A DNA stretch of 7,484 bases from Halobacteriovorax sp. (GCA_002686115.1 NZAF01000164.1:1-7484), one strand, 5' to 3'; numbered from the stretch's first letter, positions 1-6,185 are shown. The notes: generated by a model from the letters alone, not told the origin. Program-made: numbers and translations.

Positions 1-66
1 AGTCGACCACAGTTAGGTCTTAAAAAAATGCCCCCGAGTGAATATCGGAGGCATCTTGGATTTTAA
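1..66 (+). CDS. IS3-family transposase, C-terminal fragment (partial at window edge)
   Basis: Frame 1 is open from the first base to a TAA at 64-66 and encodes 21 residues containing RPQLGLKKMPPSEYRRHL. This matches, from memory, the tail that follows the DDE catalytic core in IS3/IS150 OrfB proteins (pattern R-x-Q-x-x-L-K-K-M-(T/S)-P-x-x-Y-R-x-H-L). No catalytic residue is inside the window. The frame ends 41 bp before the putative terminal repeat, which fits an IS end. The fragment is too short for statistics, so the assignment rests on motif recognition plus the neighbouring repeat. The hairpin at 28-54 lies within these codons. Confidence 0.6.
   Translation, partial: SRPQLGLKKMPPSEYRRHLGF
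22..54 (-). terminator. Hairpin with T7 on the minus strand, pointing into the IS
   Basis: On the minus strand, ATGCCTCCGA (54-45) pairs with TCGGGGGCAT (37-28) across a 7-nt loop. The stem is 10 bp with one G-U pair and is followed directly by seven T (28-22, the last stem base included). On the plus strand the stem has a C-A mismatch and only a weak T stretch, so it works best for leftward transcription. No minus-strand gene starts just right of it. It would stop transcripts entering the insertion sequence from its flank. Its position within transposase codons makes chance possible. Confidence 0.5.
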
Positions 67-72
67 ACTTGT

Positions 73-127
73 GGCCTTTTATTAACCTGTCCCATTTTTG
101 GGGTACAGATCATAGAGGCCCTTTTTT
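73..127 (+). terminator. Candidate rightward terminator spanning the IS end
   Basis: GGCCT at 73-77 can pair with AGGCC at 116-120. Inside it, CTGTCCC (87-93) can pair with GGG-T-ACAG (101-108) with one bulged T. CTTTTTT (121-127) follows. Together this could end transcription leaving the transposase gene before the kinase. The inner stem is also the IS terminal repeat and the outer arm lies in host DNA. The composite may therefore be fortuitous, or AGAGGCCC plus the T run may be half of an older host terminator. Confidence 0.35.
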
Positions 128-150
128 AATAACAACACACAGAAATATGC

Positions 151-205
151 GTACCTAAAAGTTAAACAATTTCATTTATTTTGCCGATAATTTATCATTA
201 GGTAC
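151..205 (+). repeat. 8-bp inverted repeat flanking the kinase promoter
   Basis: GTACCTAA (151-158) and TTAGGTAC (198-205) are perfect reverse complements separated by 39 nt. The arms bracket the proposed -35/-10 pair, and the right arm contains the AGG of the kinase ribosome binding site. If transcription starts near 198 the left arm is not in the mRNA, so the arms would act as DNA half-sites. If transcription comes from further upstream, for example out of the IS, the RNA hairpin would cover the ribosome binding site. Confidence 0.45.
163..191 (+). promoter_or_regulatory. Putative sigma-70-type promoter of the histidine kinase gene
   Basis: TAAACA (163-168, 4 of 6 to TTGACA), a 17-nt spacer and GATAAT (186-191, 5 of 6 to TATAAT). 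The -10 sits inside a small palindrome, GATAATTTATC (186-196). The predicted start near 198 leaves a leader of about 12 nt with the TTAGG ribosome site (198-202) seven bases before the ATG. The -35 match is weak and AT-rich DNA gives such matches easily. Confidence 0.4.
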
Positions 206-209
206 AAAT

Positions 210-1835
210 ATGATTAAGCAGTTATTTAAATCAAAAATTTCTTTGATGCTTTTAAAGTTCATCGTCATCATTAGTGGATTTTTCACTTTCATAAGTACCC
301 TTGTCCAAGTTTATATAGACTATAGAACAGACTTATCAACCATTCAAAGATCAATTACTCAAGTAAAAGATGGTTATTCTCACTCCATTGCAAACAGTCT
401 TTGGCACCTCGATACTGAGCAGATTAAAGTTCAGATTGAAGGTATTTTAAGATTAAGAGACATTGAATATATAAAAATCATAGAACGCAAAAGAGGAAAA
501 ACGTCATTATTCATTGAAAAAGGTGAAAAAAATATAACCAGGAAACTCGAAAGTAGATTTAACCTGAGATACGGAAAGAATACAAATAATATCATTGGTG
601 AAGTTGTCATTCACGTCAACTTAGATCATGTATATGAGAGAATACTTGATCGCTTCTTTATTATTTTGATTACCCAAATGGTAAAAACATTCTTAGTATC
701 ATTTATCATTCTCTTTATTATTTATATAACGGTTGCAAAGAGAATCATTAAAATTGGAAATTATGCAAAAAGACTTGGACATCAAAATATTGAAGAAGAA
801 CTGATTGATACTCCACCAAATATTTCAACAGTTAATGAGCTTGATGAACTAGTACTCTCACTTAATCTTATGAGAACAAATTTAAAAAATTACTTAAACA
901 ATAGAGATGAAGCAGAGGAACAGTTAAGAGAGTATAAGACTCATCTTGAAGATCTTGTCATGAAAAGAACAAAACAATTAAACGATAAGAATGAGCTATT
1001 AGAACAAAAACTAAGAGAAATAAATACTATGCAAGACCAAATGATCGCCCAAGAAAAGCTTGCTTCACTGGGGAATCTTACAAGTGGAATCGCTCACGAA
1101 ATCAATAATCCATTGAACTTTGTTATAAACTTTGCTCAAATTTCATCACACTCAGCCACTGAACTTAAAGCTAAAATTGAAAAATTAAATCAACTATCTC
1201 AAGATGAAAAGGCCGTACTTGAAAAAGAACTTGAGGATATTTCAACCATGACAAAAGAGATTACCACTCATGGAAGAAGGGCGGAAAACATTATAAAAAG
1301 TATGCTCGAGCATTCTAGGTCATCTGAATTATCACAAGAAAAAGAAAGCATTGATATTCACGAAATATTAGAAGAAAATTTAAACTTTGCCTTTCATGCT
1401 ATGAGAGCAAAGTATCGAGGATTTCACGTAAACCTAACAAAAGACTTTGATCAGTCTATTCCACAACTCATGCTAAGTAAGCCTGATATCGCTAGAGTAT
1501 TTCTAAATTTATTTTCAAATGCATTCTATTCTCTTATTAAAAAATCGGAGAATAAGTCTGACGACAACAATGACTTCATGCCTGAATTAATCGTAACCAC
1601 AGAGAAGAAAAACGGTCTTGTCACCATAAAGATTAAAGATAATGGACTTGGGATTGATAAAGAATTAATTGAAGAAGTATTTAACCCATTTTTTACGACA
1701 AAGCCTGCAGGCGAAGGAACAGGACTTGGGCTCTCATTAAGCTACGATATCATAACAAATATCCATTCAGGAAACATAGCTGTTAATAGTGAGATCGATC
1801 AATACTGTGAGTTCATCATACAATTACCGATATAA
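210..1835 (+). CDS. Membrane-bound sensor histidine kinase
   Basis: Autophosphorylating sensor kinase of the inner membrane, 541 residues. A first membrane helix spans about 12-36. A periplasmic sensor region follows at about 37-148 and contains the S-x-W-x-x-D...Q-x-x-G-I-L-x-L-x-D-I pattern common in PDC/Cache-like sensors. A second helix lies at about 149-174, a HAMP-type linker at about 175-230 and a charged coiled coil at about 230-285. The H-box is SGIAHEINNPLNF with phosphoacceptor H296. The ATP-binding domain has the N-box NLFSNA (433-438), G1 DNGLG (477-481), F-box FNPFFTTK (491-498) and G2 GEGTGLGL (501-508), so all catalytic motifs are present. HGRRAENIIKSMLEHSR (354-370) is typical of a HisKA subgroup with a long dimerisation helix. 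There is no receiver domain and no neighbouring response regulator, so its partner and signal are unknown. The start is supported by TTAGG at 198-202. Confidence 0.95.
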   Translation: MIKQLFKSKISLMLLKFIVIISGFFTFISTLVQVYIDYRTDLSTIQRSITQVKDGYSHSIANSLWHLDTEQIKVQIEGILRLRDIEYIKIIERKRGKTSLFIEKGEKNITRKLESRFNLRYGKNTNNIIGEVVIHVNLDHVYERILDRFFIILITQMVKTFLVSFIILFIIYITVAKRIIKIGNYAKRLGHQNIEEELIDTPPNISTVNELDELVLSLNLMRTNLKNYLNNRDEAEEQLREYKTHLEDLVMKRTKQLNDKNELLEQKLREINTMQDQMIAQEKLASLGNLTSGIAHEINNPLNFVINFAQISSHSATELKAKIEKLNQLSQDEKAVLEKELEDISTMTKEITTHGRRAENIIKSMLEHSRSSELSQEKESIDIHEILEENLNFAFHAMRAKYRGFHVNLTKDFDQSIPQLMLSKPDIARVFLNLFSNAFYSLIKKSENKSDDNNDFMPELIVTTEKKNGLVTIKIKDNGLGIDKELIEEVFNPFFTTKPAGEGTGLGLSLSYDIITNIHSGNIAVNSEIDQYCEFIIQLPI

Positions 1836-1848
1836 CGCTTTAGAAATA

Positions 1849-1877
1849 TTGTCATATAGATCAGTATTGATTATGAT
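1849..1877 (+). promoter_or_regulatory. Strong sigma-70-like promoter directly before the membrane-protein gene
   Basis: TTGTCA (1849-1854, 5 of 6), an exact 17-nt spacer, then TATGAT (1872-1877, 5 of 6). The expected transcription start, 6-8 nt after the -10, falls at 1883-1885, on the first base of the ATG at 1884. The downstream gene therefore need not depend on read-through from the kinase gene, and its mRNA may have almost no leader. Confidence 0.55.
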
Positions 1878-1883
1878 GCGTCT

Positions 1884-2453
1884 ATGGGACTAATGTTTAT
1901 TCTACCTAAAGATGAAAAAGAAATTGATCGAGTTGAGATCCGAGATGGAGAAATCACTCTAAAATCATACGGACTTCCACTTATATTCTGGGGATATCTC
2001 GGAGCAGGACTCACTGTTTTATTTGCCATGATTCTTGCTGTAAAAGGCCCTCTTGTAAAACTTTATCATATTGATGATCCAATTAATAAAGTCTTAGTAT
2101 TAGCAGTAATTATCACGATAGCTGCAATCATTTTATTTCTTTTCTGTTTCTTCTTTTATGAAAAATTCTTATCTAAAAAAGGAAACCAAATAAAGCTCAT
2201 TCATAGAATATTCTTTATTCCAATTATTAAAAAAGCTTACGAATTAAAAGATGAGAAGTCTCTCTATGTAAAACACTATCTAGACTCTCCAAATGTTGCA
2301 AAGATGAGAGGAGATGCCGCATATAAAGGCTTTGAAAATAGAGGTTACTTTCAGCTTTGTATGAAGACAAAAAACAATGTCGAGGTATTATTAGATCGTT
2401 CTAGCCAAAAAAGAGATCTCATTAGAATTAAAGAGTTGCTTGAGAAGTATTAA
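1884..2453 (+). CDS. Hypothetical membrane protein with two transmembrane helices
   Basis: I do not recognise a named family. The 189-residue product has a polar N-terminal segment (1-30), hydrophobic helices at about 33-54 and 69-92, a short hydrophilic connection between them (about 55-68), and a C-terminal domain of about 95 residues. That domain is basic and probably cytoplasmic. Its layout (a rough strand pattern, then LLDRSS at 169-174 and a closing helix to KELLEKY) loosely recalls small bacterial PH-like membrane proteins, which is inference only. The start is uncertain. ATG 1884 has no Shine-Dalgarno but lies on the predicted transcription start, while the in-frame ATG at 1893 would give a 9-nt leader with GGGA too close to help. 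The gene follows the kinase by 48 nt. It ends 2 nt from the stop of the opposite-strand ferredoxin gene. Confidence 0.8.
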   Translation: MGLMFILPKDEKEIDRVEIRDGEITLKSYGLPLIFWGYLGAGLTVLFAMILAVKGPLVKLYHIDDPINKVLVLAVIITIAAIILFLFCFFFYEKFLSKKGNQIKLIHRIFFIPIIKKAYELKDEKSLYVKHYLDSPNVAKMRGDAAYKGFENRGYFQLCMKTKNNVEVLLDRSSQKRDLIRIKELLEKY

Positions 2454-2455
2454 GA

Positions 2456-3010
2456 CTATTCCTGATCTTCTTTTTTATCACTATATTCAGGAATTTCTTT
2501 AATTTTCTTTGGTCTCATTCCCCCACCAAGTTTCTTAGGTCTTGATGATGGGTCTTTTTCCCAATGCTTTTCCCATGTAGCCTCATCTCTACTCTCACGC
2601 TTCTTTAGAGCTTTTTCTTTTCTTTCATTGATGATTTCATCAACTTCACTCTTTTTTCTAAGACGTATTGAGCTTGAGACTTTCTTACTTTTATTTTGAC
2701 GTCTTTGCTCATCAGATGCCTTATCATGATTAGAAATATCTACTGTAATCTCACCTTTTACAAAGCACTGACAGGCAAGCCTCTCCTTAGTGATATGAAA
2801 AACATTTCCAAGTAGTTGAGTTTCTGCAAAGGTTGGCTCATTCACGTTATCTGTACCATCTTGTATTTTAATAACACAGTCTGTGCAATTAGCGTGTCCA
2901 CCACAACTGGATTTAATATAGAGATCATTCTCTGTTAAGCACTCTAAAAGACTCTTATTCTCATCAACATATAGAGTAAGATCTTTAGGATTAACAAAAA
3001 TTTTATACAT
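2456..3010 (-). CDS. 2Fe-2S ferredoxin with a long basic C-terminal tail
   Basis: Residues 1-93 form a plant/adrenodoxin-type [2Fe-2S] ferredoxin domain, an electron carrier. The cluster ligands are visible as C36-x5-C42-x2-C45 (SCGGHANCTDC) and C80, with C82 nearby. Residues 95-184 are not part of that fold. They are extremely hydrophilic, rich in K, R, E and D, with a probable charged helix at about 118-150 and the segment RPKKLGGGMRPKKIKEIP (157-174). Ordinary ferredoxins of this type end near residue 95-115, so this one is about 75 residues longer. No reductase or other redox partner lies nearby. The start is well supported: the upstream stop and ribosome site overlap in TAGGTGACTT-ATG, with AGG six bases before the ATG. 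It is the last gene of the pnp operon. The tail's function is unknown, and RNA, protein or membrane docking is inference. Confidence 0.9.
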   Translation of the reverse strand: MYKIFVNPKDLTLYVDENKSLLECLTENDLYIKSSCGGHANCTDCVIKIQDGTDNVNEPTFAETQLLGNVFHITKERLACQCFVKGEITVDISNHDKASDEQRRQNKSKKVSSSIRLRKKSEVDEIINERKEKALKKRESRDEATWEKHWEKDPSSRPKKLGGGMRPKKIKEIPEYSDKKEDQE

Positions 3011-3017
3011 AAGTCAC

Positions 3018-3302
3018 CTAGACGGTTCTCTCTAATTTCCCTTGGATTTTTTCAAGAACTTTTCCTTTAAAAGGCTTAAGCATTAGAGATAGTTTAAGAC
3101 TTACTTGTGCATCATGATCGGTGAATTGTATAGAGAGTGTGAAACCTTTACCTGTTGCTTCAATAATTCCTCTTGATTCATCATTTGAGATTTCACAAGG
3201 AATATTAAACTTAGCAACGTACTCTGGAGTTATCTCTTTTAGGGCCAATTGATAGGCCTCAGATTTGTTATTAGCAACTTTATAATTTACTTTTAAATCC
3301 AT
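3018..3302 (-). CDS. Small protein resembling the polyhydroxyalkanoic acid system family
   Basis: A 94-residue soluble protein with no signal peptide or membrane segment. Its pattern is an N-terminal strand (DLKVNYKV), a helix with alternating A/L (about 13-31), a central GKGFTLSIQF (51-60), a V-x-L-x-L-x-L stretch and a final LKPFKGKVLEKIQGKL. From memory this matches the proteobacterial 'polyhydroxyalkanoic acid system' family (PHA_gran_rgn), whose members end in a similar L-x-P-x-K-G-x-(I/V)-x-x-x-I pattern. No PHA synthase, phasin or depolymerase gene is in the window, so a role in storage granules is not supported by context. It is separated by 9 nt from dut and 7 nt from the ferredoxin gene. 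Its ribosome site AAGGA overlaps the dut TAA stop (TAAGGAAAATTT-ATG), which supports this start and suggests coupled translation. Confidence 0.75.
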   Translation of the reverse strand: MDLKVNYKVANNKSEAYQLALKEITPEYVAKFNIPCEISNDESRGIIEATGKGFTLSIQFTDHDAQVSLKLSLMLKPFKGKVLEKIQGKLERTV

Positions 3303-3311
3303 AAATTTTCC

Positions 3312-3779
3312 TTAATTTACACCTGTTGAACCAAAACCACCTTCTCCTCGAGAAGTTTCACTTAGATTCTCTTCTATTTCGATCTTTGCTTGCCATACAG
3401 GACAAATTACCATTTGAGCAATTCTCATCCCATGCTCAATGAAGATATCCTCATTACCAAAATTACCGATTATAATCTTAATTTCACCTCTATAGTCTGA
3501 ATCTATAGTCCCTGGTGAATTCACAACAAGAAGATCTGTTTTTAAAGATATACCTGATCGAGGACGAATCTGAACTTCATATCCTAGAGGTATTTCAAAA
3601 CTTAGACCTGTAGGAATAAGGACTCTCTTACCAGGAGCAACAGTAACCCCACTTTTATCATCAAAAGAGGCCCTTAGATCCGCACCTGCCGCTCCCTCGC
3701 TCTCATAAACAGGGAGTGGCAAGCTTGAATCATAAGACTTAAGTTTTTTTATTTTTAAAGGGACAAGTCTCTCAGTCAT
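3312..3779 (-). CDS. dut: Deoxyuridine 5'-triphosphate nucleotidohydrolase (dUTPase)
   Basis: Cytosolic homotrimeric enzyme that hydrolyses dUTP to dUMP and pyrophosphate, keeping uracil out of DNA and feeding thymidylate synthesis. All five trimeric-dUTPase motifs are present in order: GAAGADLRA (29-37), RPRSGIS (72-78), NSPGTIDSDYRGEI (87-100) with the catalytic aspartate D93, GMRIAQMVI (117-125), and the P-loop-like RGEGGFGSTG (144-153) that closes over the substrate. The length of 155 residues is normal. The ATG lies 4 nt after the pnp stop (TAG-TTAA-ATG). No good Shine-Dalgarno is visible in the pnp tail, so translation is probably coupled to pnp. The gene looks intact. Confidence 0.97.
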   Translation of the reverse strand: MTERLVPLKIKKLKSYDSSLPLPVYESEGAAGADLRASFDDKSGVTVAPGKRVLIPTGLSFEIPLGYEVQIRPRSGISLKTDLLVVNSPGTIDSDYRGEIKIIIGNFGNEDIFIEHGMRIAQMVICPVWQAKIEIEENLSETSRGEGGFGSTGVN

Positions 3780-3783
3780 TTAA

Positions 3784-6045
3784 CTACTCTGACTTATCTT
3801 CTTTCTTTGAAGGCTTTCTATCCCCTCTATTTCCTCTTGAGTCTCTTGAACCACGAGAGTCTCTAGAATCACGGCCTTCTCTTCGAGGTTTCGCTTCTGC
3901 TGCTTTTTTTGCATCTTCTTCCACTGATCCTCTTTTTCTTGCAATTGGCTTTGCGGCCTTAGCTGAGAGTTTAACTCTTCCCATTCTATCAATTTCTAGA
4001 ACTTTTACTTCAATCTCTTCACCTTCATCTACATAGTCTGCAGGATCTTGAACTCTATCATCTGAGAATTCAGAAATGTGAACGAGGCCAGAAACACCGT
4101 CAGCGATATCAACAAAAGCACCATATTCTTTAATTGTGACAACTTTTGCATGATATGTTTTACCAACTTCTGGTCCATTTAATTGAAGTGCAACTAATTC
4201 CATACACTCATCAATTTTCTCTTGATTTGTACTGATAAATTTAACAAGACCTTCTTCTGAAATTTCAATATCAAGTTCATAAACTTCTTGAAGTTTCTTA
4301 ATATTTTTTCCACCTGGTCCAATTAATCCACCAATTTGATCTTGCTTGATTTGCATAGACTTCATTACAGGAACACCATCTTTCATCGCAACTCTATGTG
4401 TTGAAATAGTTTTCGCCATTTCACCAAGGATATGAAGTCTACCTTCACCTGCTTGTGCCATCGCTTTTTCAACGATCTCACGAGTAAGCCCTGTAATTTT
4501 AATATCCATTTGAATAGCTGTAATACCTTCTTGAGTTCCAGCAACTTTAAAGTCCATATCACCTAAGTGATCTTCGTCACCTAAAATATCTGTTAAAACT
4601 TTAAATCTTTCTCCATCAGTTACTAGACCCATTGCAATCCCAGCAACAGGGGCAGAAATAGGAACACCAGCATCCATAAGGGCCATTGAACCTGAACAAA
4701 CAGAACCCATCGAACTTGAACCGTTAGACTCTAGAACATCACAAACAACTCTTGTCGTATATGGAAAATCCTTAGGCACAACTGCCTTAATTGCTCTTTC
4801 TGCAAGATTCCCATGACCTTGCTCACGACGACCAACACCTCTTACACCACGAGCTTCACCTACAGAGTATGGAGGGAAGTTATAGTGAAGATAGAACTTA
4901 TCTTGGTTAAGACCAGAAATTCTATCTTGCATCTGCTCTCCTTGAGCCCCTCCGAGTGTAACTGTTGCAAGAACTTGAGTCTCACCTCTAGTAAATAGAG
5001 ATGACCCGTGTGGAGTTTTCAAAATATCAGTTTCAGTTTCAATTTCACGAACTTGATTTAGTGCTCTACCTGCGATTCTTTTTTCTTCATCAAGAATGTC
5101 TGCTCTTAACATTTCATATAAAAGCTCATCAACACCCTTGTATGCTTCTTTACCAAAAGCAGAATCTTCCTCTAAACCGTAGGCAGAGAAATTTTCTTTC
5201 ATATCTTCAGAAACTGTCTTTTCCAGTTCTTTTACAGCTTTTTGTCGAAGCATTTTATCATCAATTGAAAGAGCTGCTCTTGCATCAGTTGTGAACTTTG
5301 TTCTAATAGTTTCAAGAAGTGTTTTATTTGGTTCAGCAGAGATAAACTCTCTTTTTTCTTTACCTACTTCTTTTTGCATTTCTTTTAGGAACTTTACATA
5401 ACCTTTGATTTCATCATGACCATGAAAAATAGCAGCAAGAACATCATCTTCAGGAACGACTTGTGCTTCCCCTTCAACCATTAAAATAGCATCTTCACTT
5501 GCAGCAACTGCAATTTCAAGATCACTATTTTCCCATTCAGAGTGATTTGGGTTGATAACAAACTCTCCATTAATTCTTGCAACTTTACAGGCTGCAATTG
5601 GCCCATCAAAAGGAATATCTGAGATAGTTAAGGCCGCAGATGCACCAATCATCGCTAAGATTTCAGGGTCACCATTTTCTTCGTATGATAGAACTGTGCA
5701 AGAAATAACAGTATCAAACATATAACCTGAAGGAAAAAGTGGTCTTAAAGGTCTATCAATTAGTCTTGCATTGAGAGTCTCACCAGTACTTGGTCTCCCC
5801 TCTCTTTTTAAAAAACCACCTAAGAACTTCCCTGCAGAATAAAACTTTTCCGTGTATTCTACTAATAGTGGGAAGAAATCTTGCCCATCCTTAACTGTGT
5901 GAGCAGAACAAGCAGTAACAAGAACACTTGTACCACCACTTGAGATTAAAACTGAAGCATCAGCTTGTTTGGCCATACGACCTGTTTCGATAGTAATGTC
6001 TTTACCACCAAAGTTGTAAGTAAACTCTTTTTTGTTGTTTAACAT
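3784..6045 (-). CDS. pnp: Polyribonucleotide nucleotidyltransferase (PNPase)
   Basis: Phosphorolytic 3'-5' exoribonuclease of RNA turnover, 753 residues from the chosen start. In order: first RNase PH domain (about 8-145, with FLKREGRPS and RLIDRPLRPLF), an all-helical segment (about 150-315), the catalytic second RNase PH domain (about 325-550), a KH domain with GLIGPGGKNIK (573-583), and an S1 domain (about 627-695). The second RNase PH domain holds the phosphate-binding SNGSSSMGS and the metal-binding GDEDHLGDMD, whose D490 and D496 correspond to E. coli D486 and D492. The last ~55 residues form a low-complexity tail rich in R, G, S and D (RDSRDSRGSRDSRG). An earlier in-frame ATG at 6057 lacks a ribosome site. 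ATG 6045 has GGAG at 6055-6052 with six bases spacing, so I prefer it. It heads the pnp-dut-small protein-ferredoxin operon and lies downstream of rpsO, as in many bacteria. Confidence 0.97.
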   Translation of the reverse strand: MLNNKKEFTYNFGGKDITIETGRMAKQADASVLISSGGTSVLVTACSAHTVKDGQDFFPLLVEYTEKFYSAGKFLGGFLKREGRPSTGETLNARLIDRPLRPLFPSGYMFDTVISCTVLSYEENGDPEILAMIGASAALTISDIPFDGPIAACKVARINGEFVINPNHSEWENSDLEIAVAASEDAILMVEGEAQVVPEDDVLAAIFHGHDEIKGYVKFLKEMQKEVGKEKREFISAEPNKTLLETIRTKFTTDARAALSIDDKMLRQKAVKELEKTVSEDMKENFSAYGLEEDSAFGKEAYKGVDELLYEMLRADILDEEKRIAGRALNQVREIETETDILKTPHGSSLFTRGETQVLATVTLGGAQGEQMQDRISGLNQDKFYLHYNFPPYSVGEARGVRGVGRREQGHGNLAERAIKAVVPKDFPYTTRVVCDVLESNGSSSMGSVCSGSMALMDAGVPISAPVAGIAMGLVTDGERFKVLTDILGDEDHLGDMDFKVAGTQEGITAIQMDIKITGLTREIVEKAMAQAGEGRLHILGEMAKTISTHRVAMKDGVPVMKSMQIKQDQIGGLIGPGGKNIKKLQEVYELDIEISEEGLVKFISTNQEKIDECMELVALQLNGPEVGKTYHAKVVTIKEYGAFVDIADGVSGLVHISEFSDDRVQDPADYVDEGEEIEVKVLEIDRMGRVKLSAKAAKPIARKRGSVEEDAKKAAEAKPRREGRDSRDSRGSRDSRGNRGDRKPSKKEDKSE

Positions 6046-6080
6046 AAACGACTCCATTCATATTTTTGAATTTTAATATT

Positions 6081-6180
6081 TGATTTTAAGGGGGAGATCC
6101 AAAGAATATTTCAAAAAATTGATAATTTATAACTTACCTATTCTTTCAAATATCCCTTAAATGCCTTCTCCTTAAAATCA
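6081..6180 (-). promoter_or_regulatory. pnp leader with long-range stem-loop
   Basis: In the leader RNA, TGATTTTAAGG (6180-6170) pairs perfectly with CCTTAAAATCA (6091-6081), extended by AGA/TCT (6169-6167 with 6097-6095) across a 3-nt bulge. Nested inside, AAAGAATA (6146-6139) pairs with TATTCTTT (6108-6101), and a small AT hairpin sits at the tip. The predicted transcript start falls at about 6180, the first base of the outer stem. The arm ends about 30 nt before the pnp ribosome site. The layout recalls the double-stranded pnp leader that RNase III cuts and PNPase autoregulates in enterobacteria. Function here is inference. Confidence 0.55.
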
Positions 6181-6185
6181 TGTAA

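Larger units (their letters stand above)
1..107 (+). mobile_element. Right end of an IS3-family (IS150-like) insertion sequence, cut by the window edge
   Basis: Two independent signs agree. First, the open frame at 1-66 ends in a peptide typical of IS3/IS150 transposase C-termini. Second, 88-107 reads TGTCCCATTTTTGGGGTACA, which on the other strand begins TGTACCCC and resembles the terminal inverted repeats of IS3-family elements (5'-TG...CA-3' ends). A stop codon a few tens of bases before the terminal repeat is the usual IS3 layout. The outer boundary is inferred at the CA of 106-107. The flanking bases GAT (108-110) would be one copy of a short target duplication. The left end and most of the transposase lie outside the window, so neither the family assignment nor intactness can be proven here. 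Confidence 0.65.

Noticed and set aside
3780..3992. 70-codon minus-strand open frame rich in Q, K and E
   Set aside because: It is an out-of-frame shadow of the repetitive PNPase tail, with no ribosome site and no recognisable fold.
4813..5294. Two plus-strand open frames (61 and 97 codons)
   Set aside because: Both are antisense to the conserved pnp coding sequence and show low-complexity, unconvincing peptides.
6046..6057. Longer pnp start at ATG 6057
   Set aside because: No Shine-Dalgarno precedes it, whereas ATG 6045 has GGAG with six-base spacing and gives a standard PNPase N-terminus.
6146..6181. 11-codon mini-ORF in the pnp leader (ATG at 6181, AGG/AGA-rich) as a stalling leader peptide
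   Set aside because: It starts on the predicted transcription start with no ribosome site. The arginine codons are explained by the AAGGAG-bearing stem arm, so there is no independent support.
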